The notes under the pieces were generated by a model. That model searched no databases. It worked only from the letters and a program-made list of their open reading frames with translations, and was not told where the DNA came from. From the NCBI GenBank assembly GCA_017477005.1, contig JAFUXY010000454.1, positions 1 through 7,783 on the forward strand: a DNA stretch of 7,783 nucleotides, in the 5' to 3' direction. Position numbers and translations under genes: made by a program. This document shows, piece after piece, positions 1 through 7,249 of the stretch. This stretch comes from Lachnospiraceae bacterium. Lineage in GTDB: Bacteria > Bacillota > Clostridia > Lachnospirales > Lachnospiraceae. Position 1 is the stretch's first letter, and each line of letters opens with the position of its first letter.

Positions 1-2
1 GG

Positions 3-446
3 TCGCTGACTTCGGCGCAGGATTATATGATGACGAACCTGTCCCGCTTCAACGAGGACAGTGGCAACATGATCGAATTGGTGATTGCCAACAACGACAA
101 TATGGCGGAGGGTGCGATCCGCGCGCTGCAAGCCTTGGGTTATAATCTGCCTGAGGAGAGAGGAAGCCGCATTATTCCGGTGTTTGGGGTGGATGCCACC
201 GCTTCGGCGAGGCAGTTGATCGCAAATGGGATGATGACCGGGACGGTGCTGCAGGACTCACAGGGGATGGCCGGTGTGGTCGCCCATCTAGCCAGGAATG
301 TGTCGATTGGAGAGGACCTGCTCGCAGACACGGAGAAATTTCGTCACGATGAGGAACATGATCTGAAAAATAAACTGTATATTCCTTATGGGATTTATGA
401 TCCGAATGAAAATAAGGCAGCCAGCATGCCCGAAACCGAAGACTAA
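3..446 (+). CDS. Galactose/glucose-type sugar ABC transporter substrate-binding protein, C-terminal part (5' end outside window)
   Basis: This is the C-terminal lobe of a type-1 periplasmic-binding protein related to MglB, which delivers galactose, methyl-galactoside or glucose to an ABC importer outside the cell membrane. The frame is open from base 3 to the left edge (it reads SLTSAQDY before the first internal ATG at 27), so the ATG at 27 is not the true start and the signal sequence lies outside. Visible family motifs are VIANNDNMAEGAIRAL (the NND matches the sugar-contacting Asn region of MglB), IPVFGVDATASARQLI (the Asp of FGVDA is a known sugar ligand in E. coli MglB) and GTVLQDS near the end. 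E. coli MglB has Asn in the LND motif where this protein has Gln, so specificity may differ. The acidic tail after the PYGIYDPNEN segment is not family-typical. Its TAA stop overlaps the stop of the convergent yihY-like gene. Family confidence is high; the exact sugar is an inference. Confidence 0.85.
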   Translation, partial: SLTSAQDYMMTNLSRFNEDSGNMIELVIANNDNMAEGAIRALQALGYNLPEERGSRIIPVFGVDATASARQLIANGMMTGTVLQDSQGMAGVVAHLARNVSIGEDLLADTEKFRHDEEHDLKNKLYIPYGIYDPNENKAASMPETED

Positions 447-1285
447 GCAGCCTCCCTCTCTGTTCGAAGCACTTCGTTGATCACCGCTCCGAGCATCAGG
501 AAATAATTGCAGAAATACAGCCAAAACATGACCAGTGCCAGGGTCGTCAGGCTTCCAAACATAGAAGCGGCGTTGAAATTGGACACATAAAAGGAGACAA
601 ATGCCGAGGACAGATAACAGCCGATCGTGGCGGAAATCGCGCCTGGTATCTGAGCCAGAAAATGCAGCCGTTTATGCGGGAAAAATTTGTACATGATCGC
701 AAAGACCAAAGAAATCAGCACGACCGAATATGTGGACTGGAGTATCGACCCATAGGTGGACAGGGACAGTCCGTGCGGCCGATAGCGAAGCATGACGCTG
801 CGCATATTTTGCCAAAACACCGTGCAGACGACAGCCAAGATCATCAGGAGGATCGCAGCCAACGTGTAAATCAGCGACCACAGCCGCACGATGAAGGATT
901 TCTGTGATTGTTCGGTGCTGACAATCCGATCGAGCCCGGTCGCGACAGCGTACAATGCGTTCGATGAGGTCCACAAGGTAGTAATGATCGACAGAGAGAT
1001 GAGTCCGGACGAGGACGAGTAGATTTCTTGCAGGATTTCGTGGAGCGTGGGCAGCAGATATTCCGGGAAGATTGAGTCCACCGTGAAGAGCAGGCTTTCC
1101 TGGCTGATCGGCGCGAAACGCATCAATTGCAGCATAAGAATTGCGAACGGAAAGACCGAACACAAAATAAAAAAGGCAGACTGTGCCGCATAGGCCGTAA
1201 TCTGGTCATTCGTGCTTTTTTGCGTCAAATGTGTCAAAAACCGCAGCGCACGTTTGAATTTTTCCCCGATTTCATTCTTTTTCAT
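443..1285 (-). CDS. YihY/BrkB-family integral membrane protein
   Basis: A 280-residue inner-membrane protein of the YihY/virulence factor BrkB family (formerly, and wrongly, called ribonuclease BN). Six hydrophobic segments are apparent at roughly residues 32-57, 93-118, 136-158, 185-202, 211-235 and 242-270. Family signatures are AYAAQSAFFILCSVFPFAIL near the N terminus, FFPHKRLHF followed by IPGAISATIGCYL, then MFGSLTTLALVMFWLYF and LMLGAVINEVL at the end. The length is normal for the family. The biochemical function of YihY proteins is not established; transport or export roles have been proposed. The ATG at 1285 is the only sensible start, but it has no clear Shine-Dalgarno sequence: the preceding bases read AATTAAAAACTACCT. 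That ATG sits inside an ATGA overlap with the stop of a short upstream frame, so translation could be coupled. Its TAG stop overlaps the stop of the convergent sugar-binding protein gene by 2 bases (443-446 region). Confidence 0.88.
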   Translation of the reverse strand: MKKNEIGEKFKRALRFLTHLTQKSTNDQITAYAAQSAFFILCSVFPFAILMLQLMRFAPISQESLLFTVDSIFPEYLLPTLHEILQEIYSSSSGLISLSIITTLWTSSNALYAVATGLDRIVSTEQSQKSFIVRLWSLIYTLAAILLMILAVVCTVFWQNMRSVMLRYRPHGLSLSTYGSILQSTYSVVLISLVFAIMYKFFPHKRLHFLAQIPGAISATIGCYLSSAFVSFYVSNFNAASMFGSLTTLALVMFWLYFCNYFLMLGAVINEVLRTEREAA

Positions 1286-1368
1286 AGGTAGTTTTTAATT
1301 CCCCAAAGCCCAATTTCCCAAAATCCGAACGATAGGTCGAAAACCCAAGGAACCGTTTTTACTTCCAT
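1282..1368 (-). CDS. Possible 28-residue leader/coupling ORF between the Pr6Pr-like and YihY-like genes
   Basis: A short frame starts with ATG at 1368, five bases after the stop of the Pr6Pr-like gene, and ends with TGA at 1284-1282, giving an ATGA overlap with the yihY-like start. It would encode an aromatic-rich hydrophobic peptide beginning MEVKTVPW and ending GIKNYL, with three Trp and three Phe. The tight fit between both neighbours, and the lack of an obvious ribosome binding site for the yihY-like gene, suggest a coupling peptide. Against it, the purine-rich AGGGA abuts the ATG with no spacer, so it would depend on reinitiation from the gene before. The DNA is also a T/G-tract low-complexity stretch (TTTTGGG, AAATTGGG, CTTTGGGG) that could be non-coding spacer with a chance open frame. 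I do not recognise the peptide. Confidence 0.28.
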   Translation of the reverse strand: MEVKTVPWVFDLSFGFWEIGLWGIKNYL

Positions 1369-1373
1369 TCCCT

Positions 1374-1997
1374 TTACAACATCCCCGCCCGGCAAATCCC
1401 AAAGTCCAGCAGATAGGAAAGCGCCCCAATTGCCAGAAACCAAATCGCGCTGGCCCAGATGGGCTGCTCGTAGACGTGGAAAAACGCATACGGCCCGACG
1501 AGGACGCGTTTGATATTCAGGATCAAAATAATCAATGAGTACACCAAAGTAATCCCCATCACCACCCACACATACGAGATGCGCAGCGAAGCGTTCGGCT
1601 CAAAAAAGACAAACGACACAAACGATACGATCGGCGCGAAAACATGGTGGACGGGCGTGGAGCCGCCGACAAAATTCCATTTCGGATCCCTTCCGGCCTT
1701 TTTGTCCAAAGGCGCCAACACGAAAAGGACGATCAAAAAGGTGAGCGTCAGCATACAGGTAGCAATATAGCGCAGCAAAACCGCCGCACTCGAAAGAGCT
1801 ACTGTTGGAAAAAACGCCGACACCAGATACACGCCCGAAGCGAGCAGCGCCAGATCGTTGCTGAGGATCGTATAAAAGCGCAAGCCCGCCCATCCAAGAT
1901 CCCGGATCTGAATCCGTATGGCGAAAACCTCCATTGCGAAGAGCAGCAGATTACAAATAAGGGCGACCACCGCCGCCCCATGTATAGCAAAAACCAT
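1374..1997 (-). CDS. Pr6Pr-family-like six-helix membrane protein of unknown function
   Basis: A 207-residue, very hydrophobic protein with about six membrane segments (roughly residues 6-27, 43-62, 72-97, 116-133, 144-162 and 180-201). It resembles bacterial Pr6Pr family membrane proteins, related to the FAR-17a/AIG1-like group: the motifs FYTILSN (41-47), LRYIATCMLTLTFLIVLFVLAP (75-96), a His-His pair at 117-118 followed by FAPIVSFVSFVFFE, and GPYAFFHVYEQP (168-179) fit that family as I know it. In eukaryotic AIG1/FAR-17a relatives, hydrolase activity on lipid esters has been described, but I cannot assign an activity here. The start ATG is two bases after the cysNC stop (TAA-TT-ATG), and the only purine-rich SD-like sequence (AAGGAA) lies inside the end of cysNC about 14 bases upstream. 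Translation is therefore probably coupled to cysNC and the gene likely belongs to its transcript. The coding call is firm; the family name is moderately confident. Confidence 0.8.
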   Translation of the reverse strand: MVFAIHGAAVVALICNLLLFAMEVFAIRIQIRDLGWAGLRFYTILSNDLALLASGVYLVSAFFPTVALSSAAVLLRYIATCMLTLTFLIVLFVLAPLDKKAGRDPKWNFVGGSTPVHHVFAPIVSFVSFVFFEPNASLRISYVWVVMGITLVYSLIILILNIKRVLVGPYAFFHVYEQPIWASAIWFLAIGALSYLLDFGICRAGML

Positions 1998-1999
1998 AA

Positions 2000-3817
2000 T
2001 TAAAGTTTCAATTCCTTCATAATCTTGTCCACGTTGTCCTCGATCGAAGTATTCACCGTCTCCACTACGACATCCGCATGTCGGGGCACGTCGTACGGGC
2101 TGTTGATGCCGGTGAAGAACTCGATTTCTCCGGCTCTGGCTCGCTTGTACAGCCCCTTGACATCGCGTTCCTCGCAGATGGCCAACGGCGTATTGACGTA
2201 CACCTCATTATAAGAATCCCCAAGGATCGTCCGCGCGTTGTGCCGATCCGTCCGAAGCGGCGAAATGAAGGTCGTAATCACGATGATACCCGCCTCGTTC
2301 AAAAGCCGTGCGACCTCTGCAATACGGCGGATATTCTCGGCACGATCGGCTTCGGAAAAGCTCAGATCGCGGTTCAAGCCCATGCGGATATTGTCGCCGT
2401 CCAAAAGCATCGTGTGCATCCCAAGAGAGTGCAGGCGCTTCTCAAGCGAGTTTCCGATGGCGGATTTTCCCGACCCCGAAAGCCCGGTGAACCAGATCGT
2501 CCGTGCTTTTTGGCCAAGGCTCTCTTCTCGCATCTGCCGGTCGATATCGACTTGCTGCCAGGACAGATTTCGCTTGTTGCGCTCGGCTTTGAGGACGATT
2601 CCGCAGGCGGCCGTCGCGTTGGTCACGCGGTCGATCAGAATGAACGAGCCCAGATCTCGAATCTTCGAAAACGGAGCAAACAGTATCCGTTCTCCGACGC
2701 TGACCTCGCAGACCGCCAACGCATTTTTCTCGATTTCGTCCGCCGGAAGATGCTCCCCGGTGTTCACATCGATGCGGTAACGAATATCCGACACCACGAC
2801 CGGAAGTGTCTGTGTTCCCAATTTGAGGTAATAATTCCGCCCCCGCACCAGCTTCACTTCGTCCATCCAGAGGATCTGCGCCAAAAACTCCCGTCCCAGA
2901 TTCACTTCCACGTCCTTTGCCAGCACGCAGCCGCGGGACACGTCGATCTCCCGATCCAAAGAAATCGTCACAGGGTTTCCGATCGAAGCCTCCTCGACCT
3001 CTTTGTCGGCCAGCAAAATGCCAGAGACCTTTGCCGTCTCGCCGCTCGGCAGAGAGGTCAGCTCGTCTCCGATGCGGACGCTTCCCATAGAAATTTCGCC
3101 TTCGAAGCCGCGGAAGGTGCGGTTTGGACGGCAGACCCGCTGTACTGGCAGCAAGAAGCCCTCGCCCTCGGACGCACGATCTACGTCCACGTTCTCCAAA
3201 ATCGACAGCAGCGCCTCGCCGTCGTACCAAGGAGTGCGGTCGGATTTGACATTGATGTTGTCGCCCTCGGTCGCCGAGACAGGAATGATCGCCGCCGTAG
3301 CGATATCCATATCCTCGATTTCTTTTTCAATTTGGGCTTTGATTTCGTTGTATCGTTCCTCGCTATAATCCACGAGGTCCATTTTGTTGATGGCGAACAC
3401 ATAGTGCCGGATTCCCATCAATGCGCAGATACGCAGATGCCGCCTGGTCTGTACGACAACGCCCTTTGTCGCGTCCATCAGCAGCACCGCTAAGTCCGCA
3501 AATGACGCGCCCACCGCCATATTGCGGGTGTATTCTTCATGTCCCGGCGTGTCCGCCACGATAAAGCTGCGCTTTTCCGTGGAAAAATAACGGTACGCCA
3601 CATCAATAGTAATCCCCTGCTCCCGTTCGGCCATCAGCCCATCCAAAAGCAGCGAGTAGTCGATATTTCCATCCGCGGAGCCGACCATAGAATCCAGCTT
3701 CAGGGATTGCTCCTGGTCTGTGAACAGCAGCTTCGCGTCATAAAGCATATGCCCGATCAAAGTGGACTTCCCGTCGTCCACGCTCCCGCAGGTAATAAAC
3801 TTCAATAATTCTTTCAT
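2000..3817 (-). CDS. cysNC: Bifunctional sulfate adenylyltransferase GTPase subunit / adenylylsulfate kinase (CysN-CysC fusion)
   Basis: The N-terminal half is the GTPase that drives ATP sulfurylase (ATP + sulfate to APS, with CysD); the C-terminal half is APS kinase (APS + ATP to PAPS), acting in the cytoplasm. Counting from the upstream ATG at 3829 (609 aa), the GTPase has G1 GSVDDGKST (15-23), the switch region EREQGITID (68-76), G3 DTPGH (93-97), G4 NKMD (148-151) and G5 VSATEGDN (184-191). EF-Tu-like beta-barrel domains follow to about residue 420. The kinase has P-loop GLSGSGKS (449-456), DGDNIR (477-482), FISPLR with the conserved Ser (521-526) and KGLYKRAR (558-565). All key residues are intact. 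I prefer the start at 3817 (605 aa, MKELLKF) because GAGGA lies 5 bases before it and the family normally begins just there. The ATG at 3829, with AGGA four bases upstream, is the alternative. cysD ends just upstream, so the two are co-translated. Confidence 0.96.
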   Translation of the reverse strand: MKELLKFITCGSVDDGKSTLIGHMLYDAKLLFTDQEQSLKLDSMVGSADGNIDYSLLLDGLMAEREQGITIDVAYRYFSTEKRSFIVADTPGHEEYTRNMAVGASFADLAVLLMDATKGVVVQTRRHLRICALMGIRHYVFAINKMDLVDYSEERYNEIKAQIEKEIEDMDIATAAIIPVSATEGDNINVKSDRTPWYDGEALLSILENVDVDRASEGEGFLLPVQRVCRPNRTFRGFEGEISMGSVRIGDELTSLPSGETAKVSGILLADKEVEEASIGNPVTISLDREIDVSRGCVLAKDVEVNLGREFLAQILWMDEVKLVRGRNYYLKLGTQTLPVVVSDIRYRIDVNTGEHLPADEIEKNALAVCEVSVGERILFAPFSKIRDLGSFILIDRVTNATAACGIVLKAERNKRNLSWQQVDIDRQMREESLGQKARTIWFTGLSGSGKSAIGNSLEKRLHSLGMHTMLLDGDNIRMGLNRDLSFSEADRAENIRRIAEVARLLNEAGIIVITTFISPLRTDRHNARTILGDSYNEVYVNTPLAICEERDVKGLYKRARAGEIEFFTGINSPYDVPRHADVVVETVNTSIEDNVDKIMKELKL

Positions 3818-3822
3818 GTTTT

Positions 3823-3827
3823 TCCTC
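3823..3827 (-). promoter_or_regulatory. Ribosome binding site deciding the cysNC start
   Basis: On the minus strand GAGGA is followed by five bases (AAAAC) and the ATG at 3817. A second, weaker SD-like AGGA (3837-3834, overlapping the cysD stop) sits four bases before the upstream in-frame ATG at 3829. The stronger match and family-typical N terminus favour 3817. The two starts differ by only four residues. Confidence 0.55.
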
Positions 3828-3835
3828 ATTTTTTC

Positions 3836-4729
3836 CTAGAAGTAACCTTCTCTTTTTCTCTTTTCCATACTCGCTTCGCCGCCGTCCTTGTCAATGATGA
3901 GGCTGGTGCGCTCGGAATCCACGGATGCAAGCGTCTCGGCTACGATTTCATCCAGGGTCGTGGCATTGGATTCCACCCCTCCGGTCAGCGGATAACAGCC
4001 GAGCGTACGGAAGCGAATCTTCAAATTCTCGACCGTCTCATCCTCTCCGATCGGCATGCGGTCGTCGTCCACCATAATAATCTGTCCATCCCGCCGCACA
4101 CAGGGTCTTTCCGCGGCAAAATACAAGGATACGATTTCGATATTTTCCCTCTGAATATACATCCAGATATCCTTCTCCGTCCAGTTCGACAGAGGGAAGA
4201 TGCGGACACTTTCGCCCTGATGCAGCCGCATATTGAACAACTTCCAAAGCTCCGGCCGCTGTGCCTTGGGGTTCCACGCCTGGTTTTCATCGCGGAACGA
4301 GCAGATTCGCTCCTTGGCGCGGGATTTTTCCTCGTCCCTGCGCCCGCCGCCGAAGGCCGCCGTGAAGCCATAGAGCTTCAAAGCCTTTTTGAGCGCTTCG
4401 GTTTTCATCACGTCTGTGTAGGCCGCCCCGGACGTAAACGGATTGACGCCTCTCGAAAGCCCCTCTTCGTTGATGTATTCAAGCATTTCGAGACCATGTT
4501 CCTTGGCCATCCGATCGCGGAACGCAATCATTTCCTTGAATTTGTAAGTGGTGTTGACGTGCAAAAAAGGAAAAGGCGGCTTCTCCGGATAAAACGCCTT
4601 GAGCGCCAAATGCAGCATCACCGAGCTGTCCTTTCCTATGGAATACAGCATCACCGGTTTTTCGCATTCGGCGACGGTTTCCCGCATAATGTAAATCGCC
4701 TCTGCCTCCAATTTGTCCAAATGATCCAT
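3836..4729 (-). CDS. cysD: Sulfate adenylyltransferase subunit 2 (ATP sulfurylase catalytic subunit)
   Basis: CysD is the PP-loop ATP pyrophosphatase-type subunit that adenylates sulfate to APS, working as a complex with the CysN GTPase encoded directly downstream. With the start at 4729 it is 297 residues, the usual family length. Visible motifs: PP-loop [18 protein letters not shown] (29-46), [15 protein letters not shown] (53-67), [20 protein letters not shown] (126-145), the [16 protein letters not shown] block (239-254), and the conserved C-terminal tail [10 protein letters not shown] (288-297). The frame stays open to an ATG at 4831, adding 34 residues. I reject that longer form because GGAGAG lies six bases before 4729, the family starts at [17 protein letters not shown], and the extra residues look like translated AT-rich leader. 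The TAG stop is 18 bases before the preferred cysNC start (6 before the alternative). Confidence 0.96.
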   Translation of the reverse strand: MDHLDKLEAEAIYIMRETVAECEKPVMLYSIGKDSSVMLHLALKAFYPEKPPFPFLHVNTTYKFKEMIAFRDRMAKEHGLEMLEYINEEGLSRGVNPFTSGAAYTDVMKTEALKKALKLYGFTAAFGGGRRDEEKSRAKERICSFRDENQAWNPKAQRPELWKLFNMRLHQGESVRIFPLSNWTEKDIWMYIQRENIEIVSLYFAAERPCVRRDGQIIMVDDDRMPIGEDETVENLKIRFRTLGCYPLTGGVESNATTLDEIVAETLASVDSERTSLIIDKDGGEASMEKRKREGYF

Positions 4730-4735
4730 TTCTTT

Positions 4736-4741
4736 CTCTCC
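4736..4741 (-). promoter_or_regulatory. Ribosome binding site of cysD
   Basis: GGAGAG on the minus strand with a six-base spacer (AAAGAA) to the ATG at 4729. This settles the cysD start in favour of the 297-residue protein over the upstream ATG at 4831. Confidence 0.75.
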
Positions 4742-4799
4742 AATTGTATTGTAAACGAAAAATATTTCTGCACTCCATGCACACGAATTAAGTTCGTTC

Positions 4800-4813
4800 A
4801 CTATAGATATAGT
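4800..4813 (-). promoter_or_regulatory. Candidate operator/promoter element in the cysD leader (near-palindrome)
   Basis: The minus strand reads ACTATA-TC-TATAGT, a perfect 6-base inverted repeat around two bases, in the AT-rich gap between tex and cysD (4730-4844). Counting one-base bulges, the symmetry extends outward (GTT on one side, GAAC on the other). The right arm TATAGT matches a -10 hexamer at five of six positions, about 70 bases before the cysD ATG, but no good -35 lies 16-18 bases upstream (the nearest, TTGATA, is about 20 bases away). Next to it is a second inverted repeat, ACGAA-N5-TTCGT, at 4783-4797. The arrangement suits a regulated sulfur-responsive promoter, but no regulator can be named from the sequence. 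The AT-rich composition makes chance palindromes more likely. Confidence 0.35.
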
Positions 4814-4844
4814 AACAAAATGCCCTATCAATATACGAAATAAT

Positions 4845-7202
4845 TCAGTTGATTGTCAAGTCCTTCAGCAAGTCTCCAAGGGAGCTTCCGAAAGAATTTG
4901 GATTGTCCTTCTTGTTTCGCTGGCCCTGCCCCCGTCGCTTCGCGCCATTGTTCCTTGGCTTGCCGGAAGCCCTGTGTTTTTTGCCAGAGTCTGCGGCTCC
5001 AGAAGCTGGCCCGGCGGCTTGTCCAATGGTCTGCCCAGACGGGCTTGTGGTTGGTTCGCCGATCAACATAGATAGGCCGATGCGTCCCTTGTCGGCGTCC
5101 ACCTCGACGACCTCCACGTCGACAATATCGCCGACCGACACCACCTCGAGCGGATGCTTGATAAACCGCTTCGTCATACGTGAAATATGCACCAATCCGT
5201 CTTGGTGGACTCCAATATCCACAAAGGCACCGAAATCTACGATGTTTCGTACCGTTCCTTTGAGGACCATCCCGATCTGCAGGTCGGAAATCTCCATCAC
5301 GTCGCTGCGAAGGATCGGACGCGGCATATCGTCACGGGGATCCCGGCCGGGTTTTTCCAACTCCCCGATCATATCCAGGAGGGTAGGTTCTCCGATCGAC
5401 AGTTCCTCGGCCATTTCTTTAATAGAAGAAATTTCCTTTCCAATGCCGGCCAGAGAGCCCGAAACGATCTCGGATTTGTTGTGCCCGAGCTTTTCCAGCA
5501 ATTTCTCACATGCGTCATAACTCTCCGGATGCACGCCGGTCGCATCCAACGGATTGTCGCCAGAACGGATGCGAAGGAAGCCCGCGCATTGGGTGAACGC
5601 CTTCGGCCCGAGCTTCGCCACCGACAAAAGCTGCCGACGATTTTTGAAGGAACCGTTTTCTTCTCGATAGGCAATAATATTCTTTGCCACCGTTTTGGAA
5701 ATCCCCGACACATAGGACAGCAGGGAATACGAAGCGGTATTGAGATCGACGCCCACACGGTTTACGGATGATTCAACAACACCGGTTAGTGTTTCGCCTA
5801 GCTTTTTCTGATTCATATCGTGCTGATATTGTCCCACGCCGATGGATTTCGGATCAATCTTCACAAGCTCCGCCAGAGGATCCTGCAGCCGCCGCGCAAT
5901 GGAAGCCGCGCTTCGGGTTCCAACATCGTATTCTGGAAATTCCTCTGTCGCCAGCTTGCTCGCTGAATACACGGAAGCGCCCGCCTCGTTCACGATCACA
6001 TACTGCACCGGTTTATCGATTTCGGAGATCAGTTCAGCGATGACAGCTTCCGATTCCCGCGAAGCCGTGCCGTTTCCAACAGAAATCAGGTCGATATTAT
6101 ATTTGTTGATCCACGACTCAACTGTTTTCTTGGATTCTGCAATGCGATTCTGCGGCTCCGTTGGGAAGATTACCGTATGATCCAACACCTTGCCGGTCTC
6201 GTCCACGACGGCCAACTTGCAGCCCGTGCGGAACGCTGGATCCCAGCCCAAACCCGTCTTTCCAACGATCGGAGGCTGCATCAAAAGCTGCTTCAAGTTC
6301 TCGCCGAATACATGGATCGCGCCCTCCTGTGCCGTTTCGGTCAGCGCGCTGCGTACCTCCCGCTCGATGGATGGCGCGATCAGCCGGTCGTACGCATCCT
6401 CGATCGTCTCCACTAGCTTGTTTTGCAGCGTTTCTTCATTATTATTAGAAATAATTTCTTTCTTCAAATATTCGAGGATGATGTCTCGCGGTGCTGTGAT
6501 CTTTACATTCAAAAACTTTTCCTTCTCACCGCGGTTTATTGCCAGTACACGATGCCCGGGCAGACCCGCGATCGGCTCCTCGAAATCATAATACATTTCA
6601 TAGACCGAGGACTCTTCTTCGTCCTTCGCCTTGGAGGTAATGCGTCCGGTCTCCTCTGTCGCTTTCCGAATATGCTCCCGGTACGAGGCGTTGTCCGAAA
6701 TATCCTCCGCAATAATGTCGCAGGCACCGGCGATCGACTCCTCGACCGTCACCACTTCCTTTTCGGCGTCGATGTATTTGGCGGCTTCCTCTTCCAAATG
6801 GCCGCTTGCGTCCTGTGCGATCATCCACTTCGCCAGAGGTTCGAGACCCTTTTCCCTCGCAACCGTCGCGCGGGTGCGGCGTTTGGGCTTGAACGGGCGG
6901 TACAGATCCTCAACGGAAACCAGCGTCTGCGCGGCGGCGATCTGAGCCGAAAGCTCCGGAGTCAGCTTGCCCTGTTCCTCGATGGAAGCGAGTACCTGCT
7001 GCTTGCGTTCCTCCAAATTCCGCAAATAATTCAGACGCTCAAAGAGCAGCCTAAGCTGCTCATCATCCAATCCGCCCGTGGCTTCCTTGCGGTAACGCGC
7101 GATAAATGGGATCGTATTCCCCTCATCGATCAGCGCGACCGCGGCGTCCACCTGCTCTTTTCTGGCCTGCAATTCCTCTGCAATGATCTGTGAAATGTCC
7201 AT
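4845..7202 (-). CDS. tex: Tex-family S1 RNA-binding protein (transcription accessory protein)
   Basis: A 785-residue cytoplasmic nucleic-acid-binding protein of the Tex family, which is linked to transcription and RNA quality functions. Domain order: the Tex N-terminal helical region with [18 protein letters not shown] (33-50) and [20 protein letters not shown] (97-116); the YqgF/RNase H-like domain starting at [18 protein letters not shown] (317-334), with GNGTASRE (376-383) and [14 protein letters not shown] (405-418); a helix-hairpin-helix region (about 485-545) with [21 protein letters not shown] and [15 protein letters not shown]; and an S1 domain (643-712) with [20 protein letters not shown]. 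The last 70 or so residues form a basic, Gly/Asn/Arg-rich low-complexity tail ending in a short hydrophobic motif, longer than in a minimal Tex. The start at 7202 fits the family N terminus; the nearest SD-like GGGAG is 12 bases upstream, somewhat far. There are 115 bases to cysD, so co-transcription is possible but unproven. Confidence 0.95.
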   Translation of the reverse strand: MDISQIIAEELQARKEQVDAAVALIDEGNTIPFIARYRKEATGGLDDEQLRLLFERLNYLRNLEERKQQVLASIEEQGKLTPELSAQIAAAQTLVSVEDLYRPFKPKRRTRATVAREKGLEPLAKWMIAQDASGHLEEEAAKYIDAEKEVVTVEESIAGACDIIAEDISDNASYREHIRKATEETGRITSKAKDEEESSVYEMYYDFEEPIAGLPGHRVLAINRGEKEKFLNVKITAPRDIILEYLKKEIISNNNEETLQNKLVETIEDAYDRLIAPSIEREVRSALTETAQEGAIHVFGENLKQLLMQPPIVGKTGLGWDPAFRTGCKLAVVDETGKVLDHTVIFPTEPQNRIAESKKTVESWINKYNIDLISVGNGTASRESEAVIAELISEIDKPVQYVIVNEAGASVYSASKLATEEFPEYDVGTRSAASIARRLQDPLAELVKIDPKSIGVGQYQHDMNQKKLGETLTGVVESSVNRVGVDLNTASYSLLSYVSGISKTVAKNIIAYREENGSFKNRRQLLSVAKLGPKAFTQCAGFLRIRSGDNPLDATGVHPESYDACEKLLEKLGHNKSEIVSGSLAGIGKEISSIKEMAEELSIGEPTLLDMIGELEKPGRDPRDDMPRPILRSDVMEISDLQIGMVLKGTVRNIVDFGAFVDIGVHQDGLVHISRMTKRFIKHPLEVVSVGDIVDVEVVEVDADKGRIGLSMLIGEPTTSPSGQTIGQAAGPASGAADSGKKHRASGKPRNNGAKRRGQGQRNKKDNPNSFGSSLGDLLKDLTIN

Positions 7203-7249
7203 AATTGTCTAAGTCTCCCTTGATAAGTAATCTCACCTGTACACCTTTG

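Noticed and set aside
410..440. Possible terminator for the yihY-like gene (minus strand GGCA-N7-TGCC followed by TTATTTT)
   Set aside because: The stem is only four to five base pairs with a seven-base loop, inside the coding end of the opposite gene. Too weak to call.
465..476. Inverted repeat CGAAGCACTTCG just past the sugar-binding protein stop
   Set aside because: The stem is very short, lacks a following T-tract and lies within yihY coding sequence, so it is not a credible terminator.
1282..1569. Longer 95-codon version of the frame that contains the mini-ORF
   Set aside because: Its first two thirds overlap the Pr6Pr-like gene in another frame and show a shadow-type, Arg/Gly-rich composition. 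Only the part after the Pr6Pr-like stop could be independent.
2078..3493. Long open frame (471 codons) on the + strand
   Set aside because: It lies wholly antisense to cysNC, whose motifs are intact over its full length. The translation is rich in Arg, His and Gln with no recognisable domain, as expected of a shadow frame in moderately GC-rich coding DNA.
4730..4831. N-terminal extension of CysD to the ATG at 4831
   Set aside because: The 34 extra residues are not family-like and translate an AT-rich leader with palindromes. A good GGAGAG site sits six bases before the ATG at 4729.
4220..4843. Open frame of 207 codons on the + strand
   Set aside because: Antisense to cysD and its leader. 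The real CysD motifs are on the other strand.
6423..7193. Open frame of 256 codons on the + strand
   Set aside because: Antisense to the conserved N-terminal part of tex, with no domain and no plausible start context.
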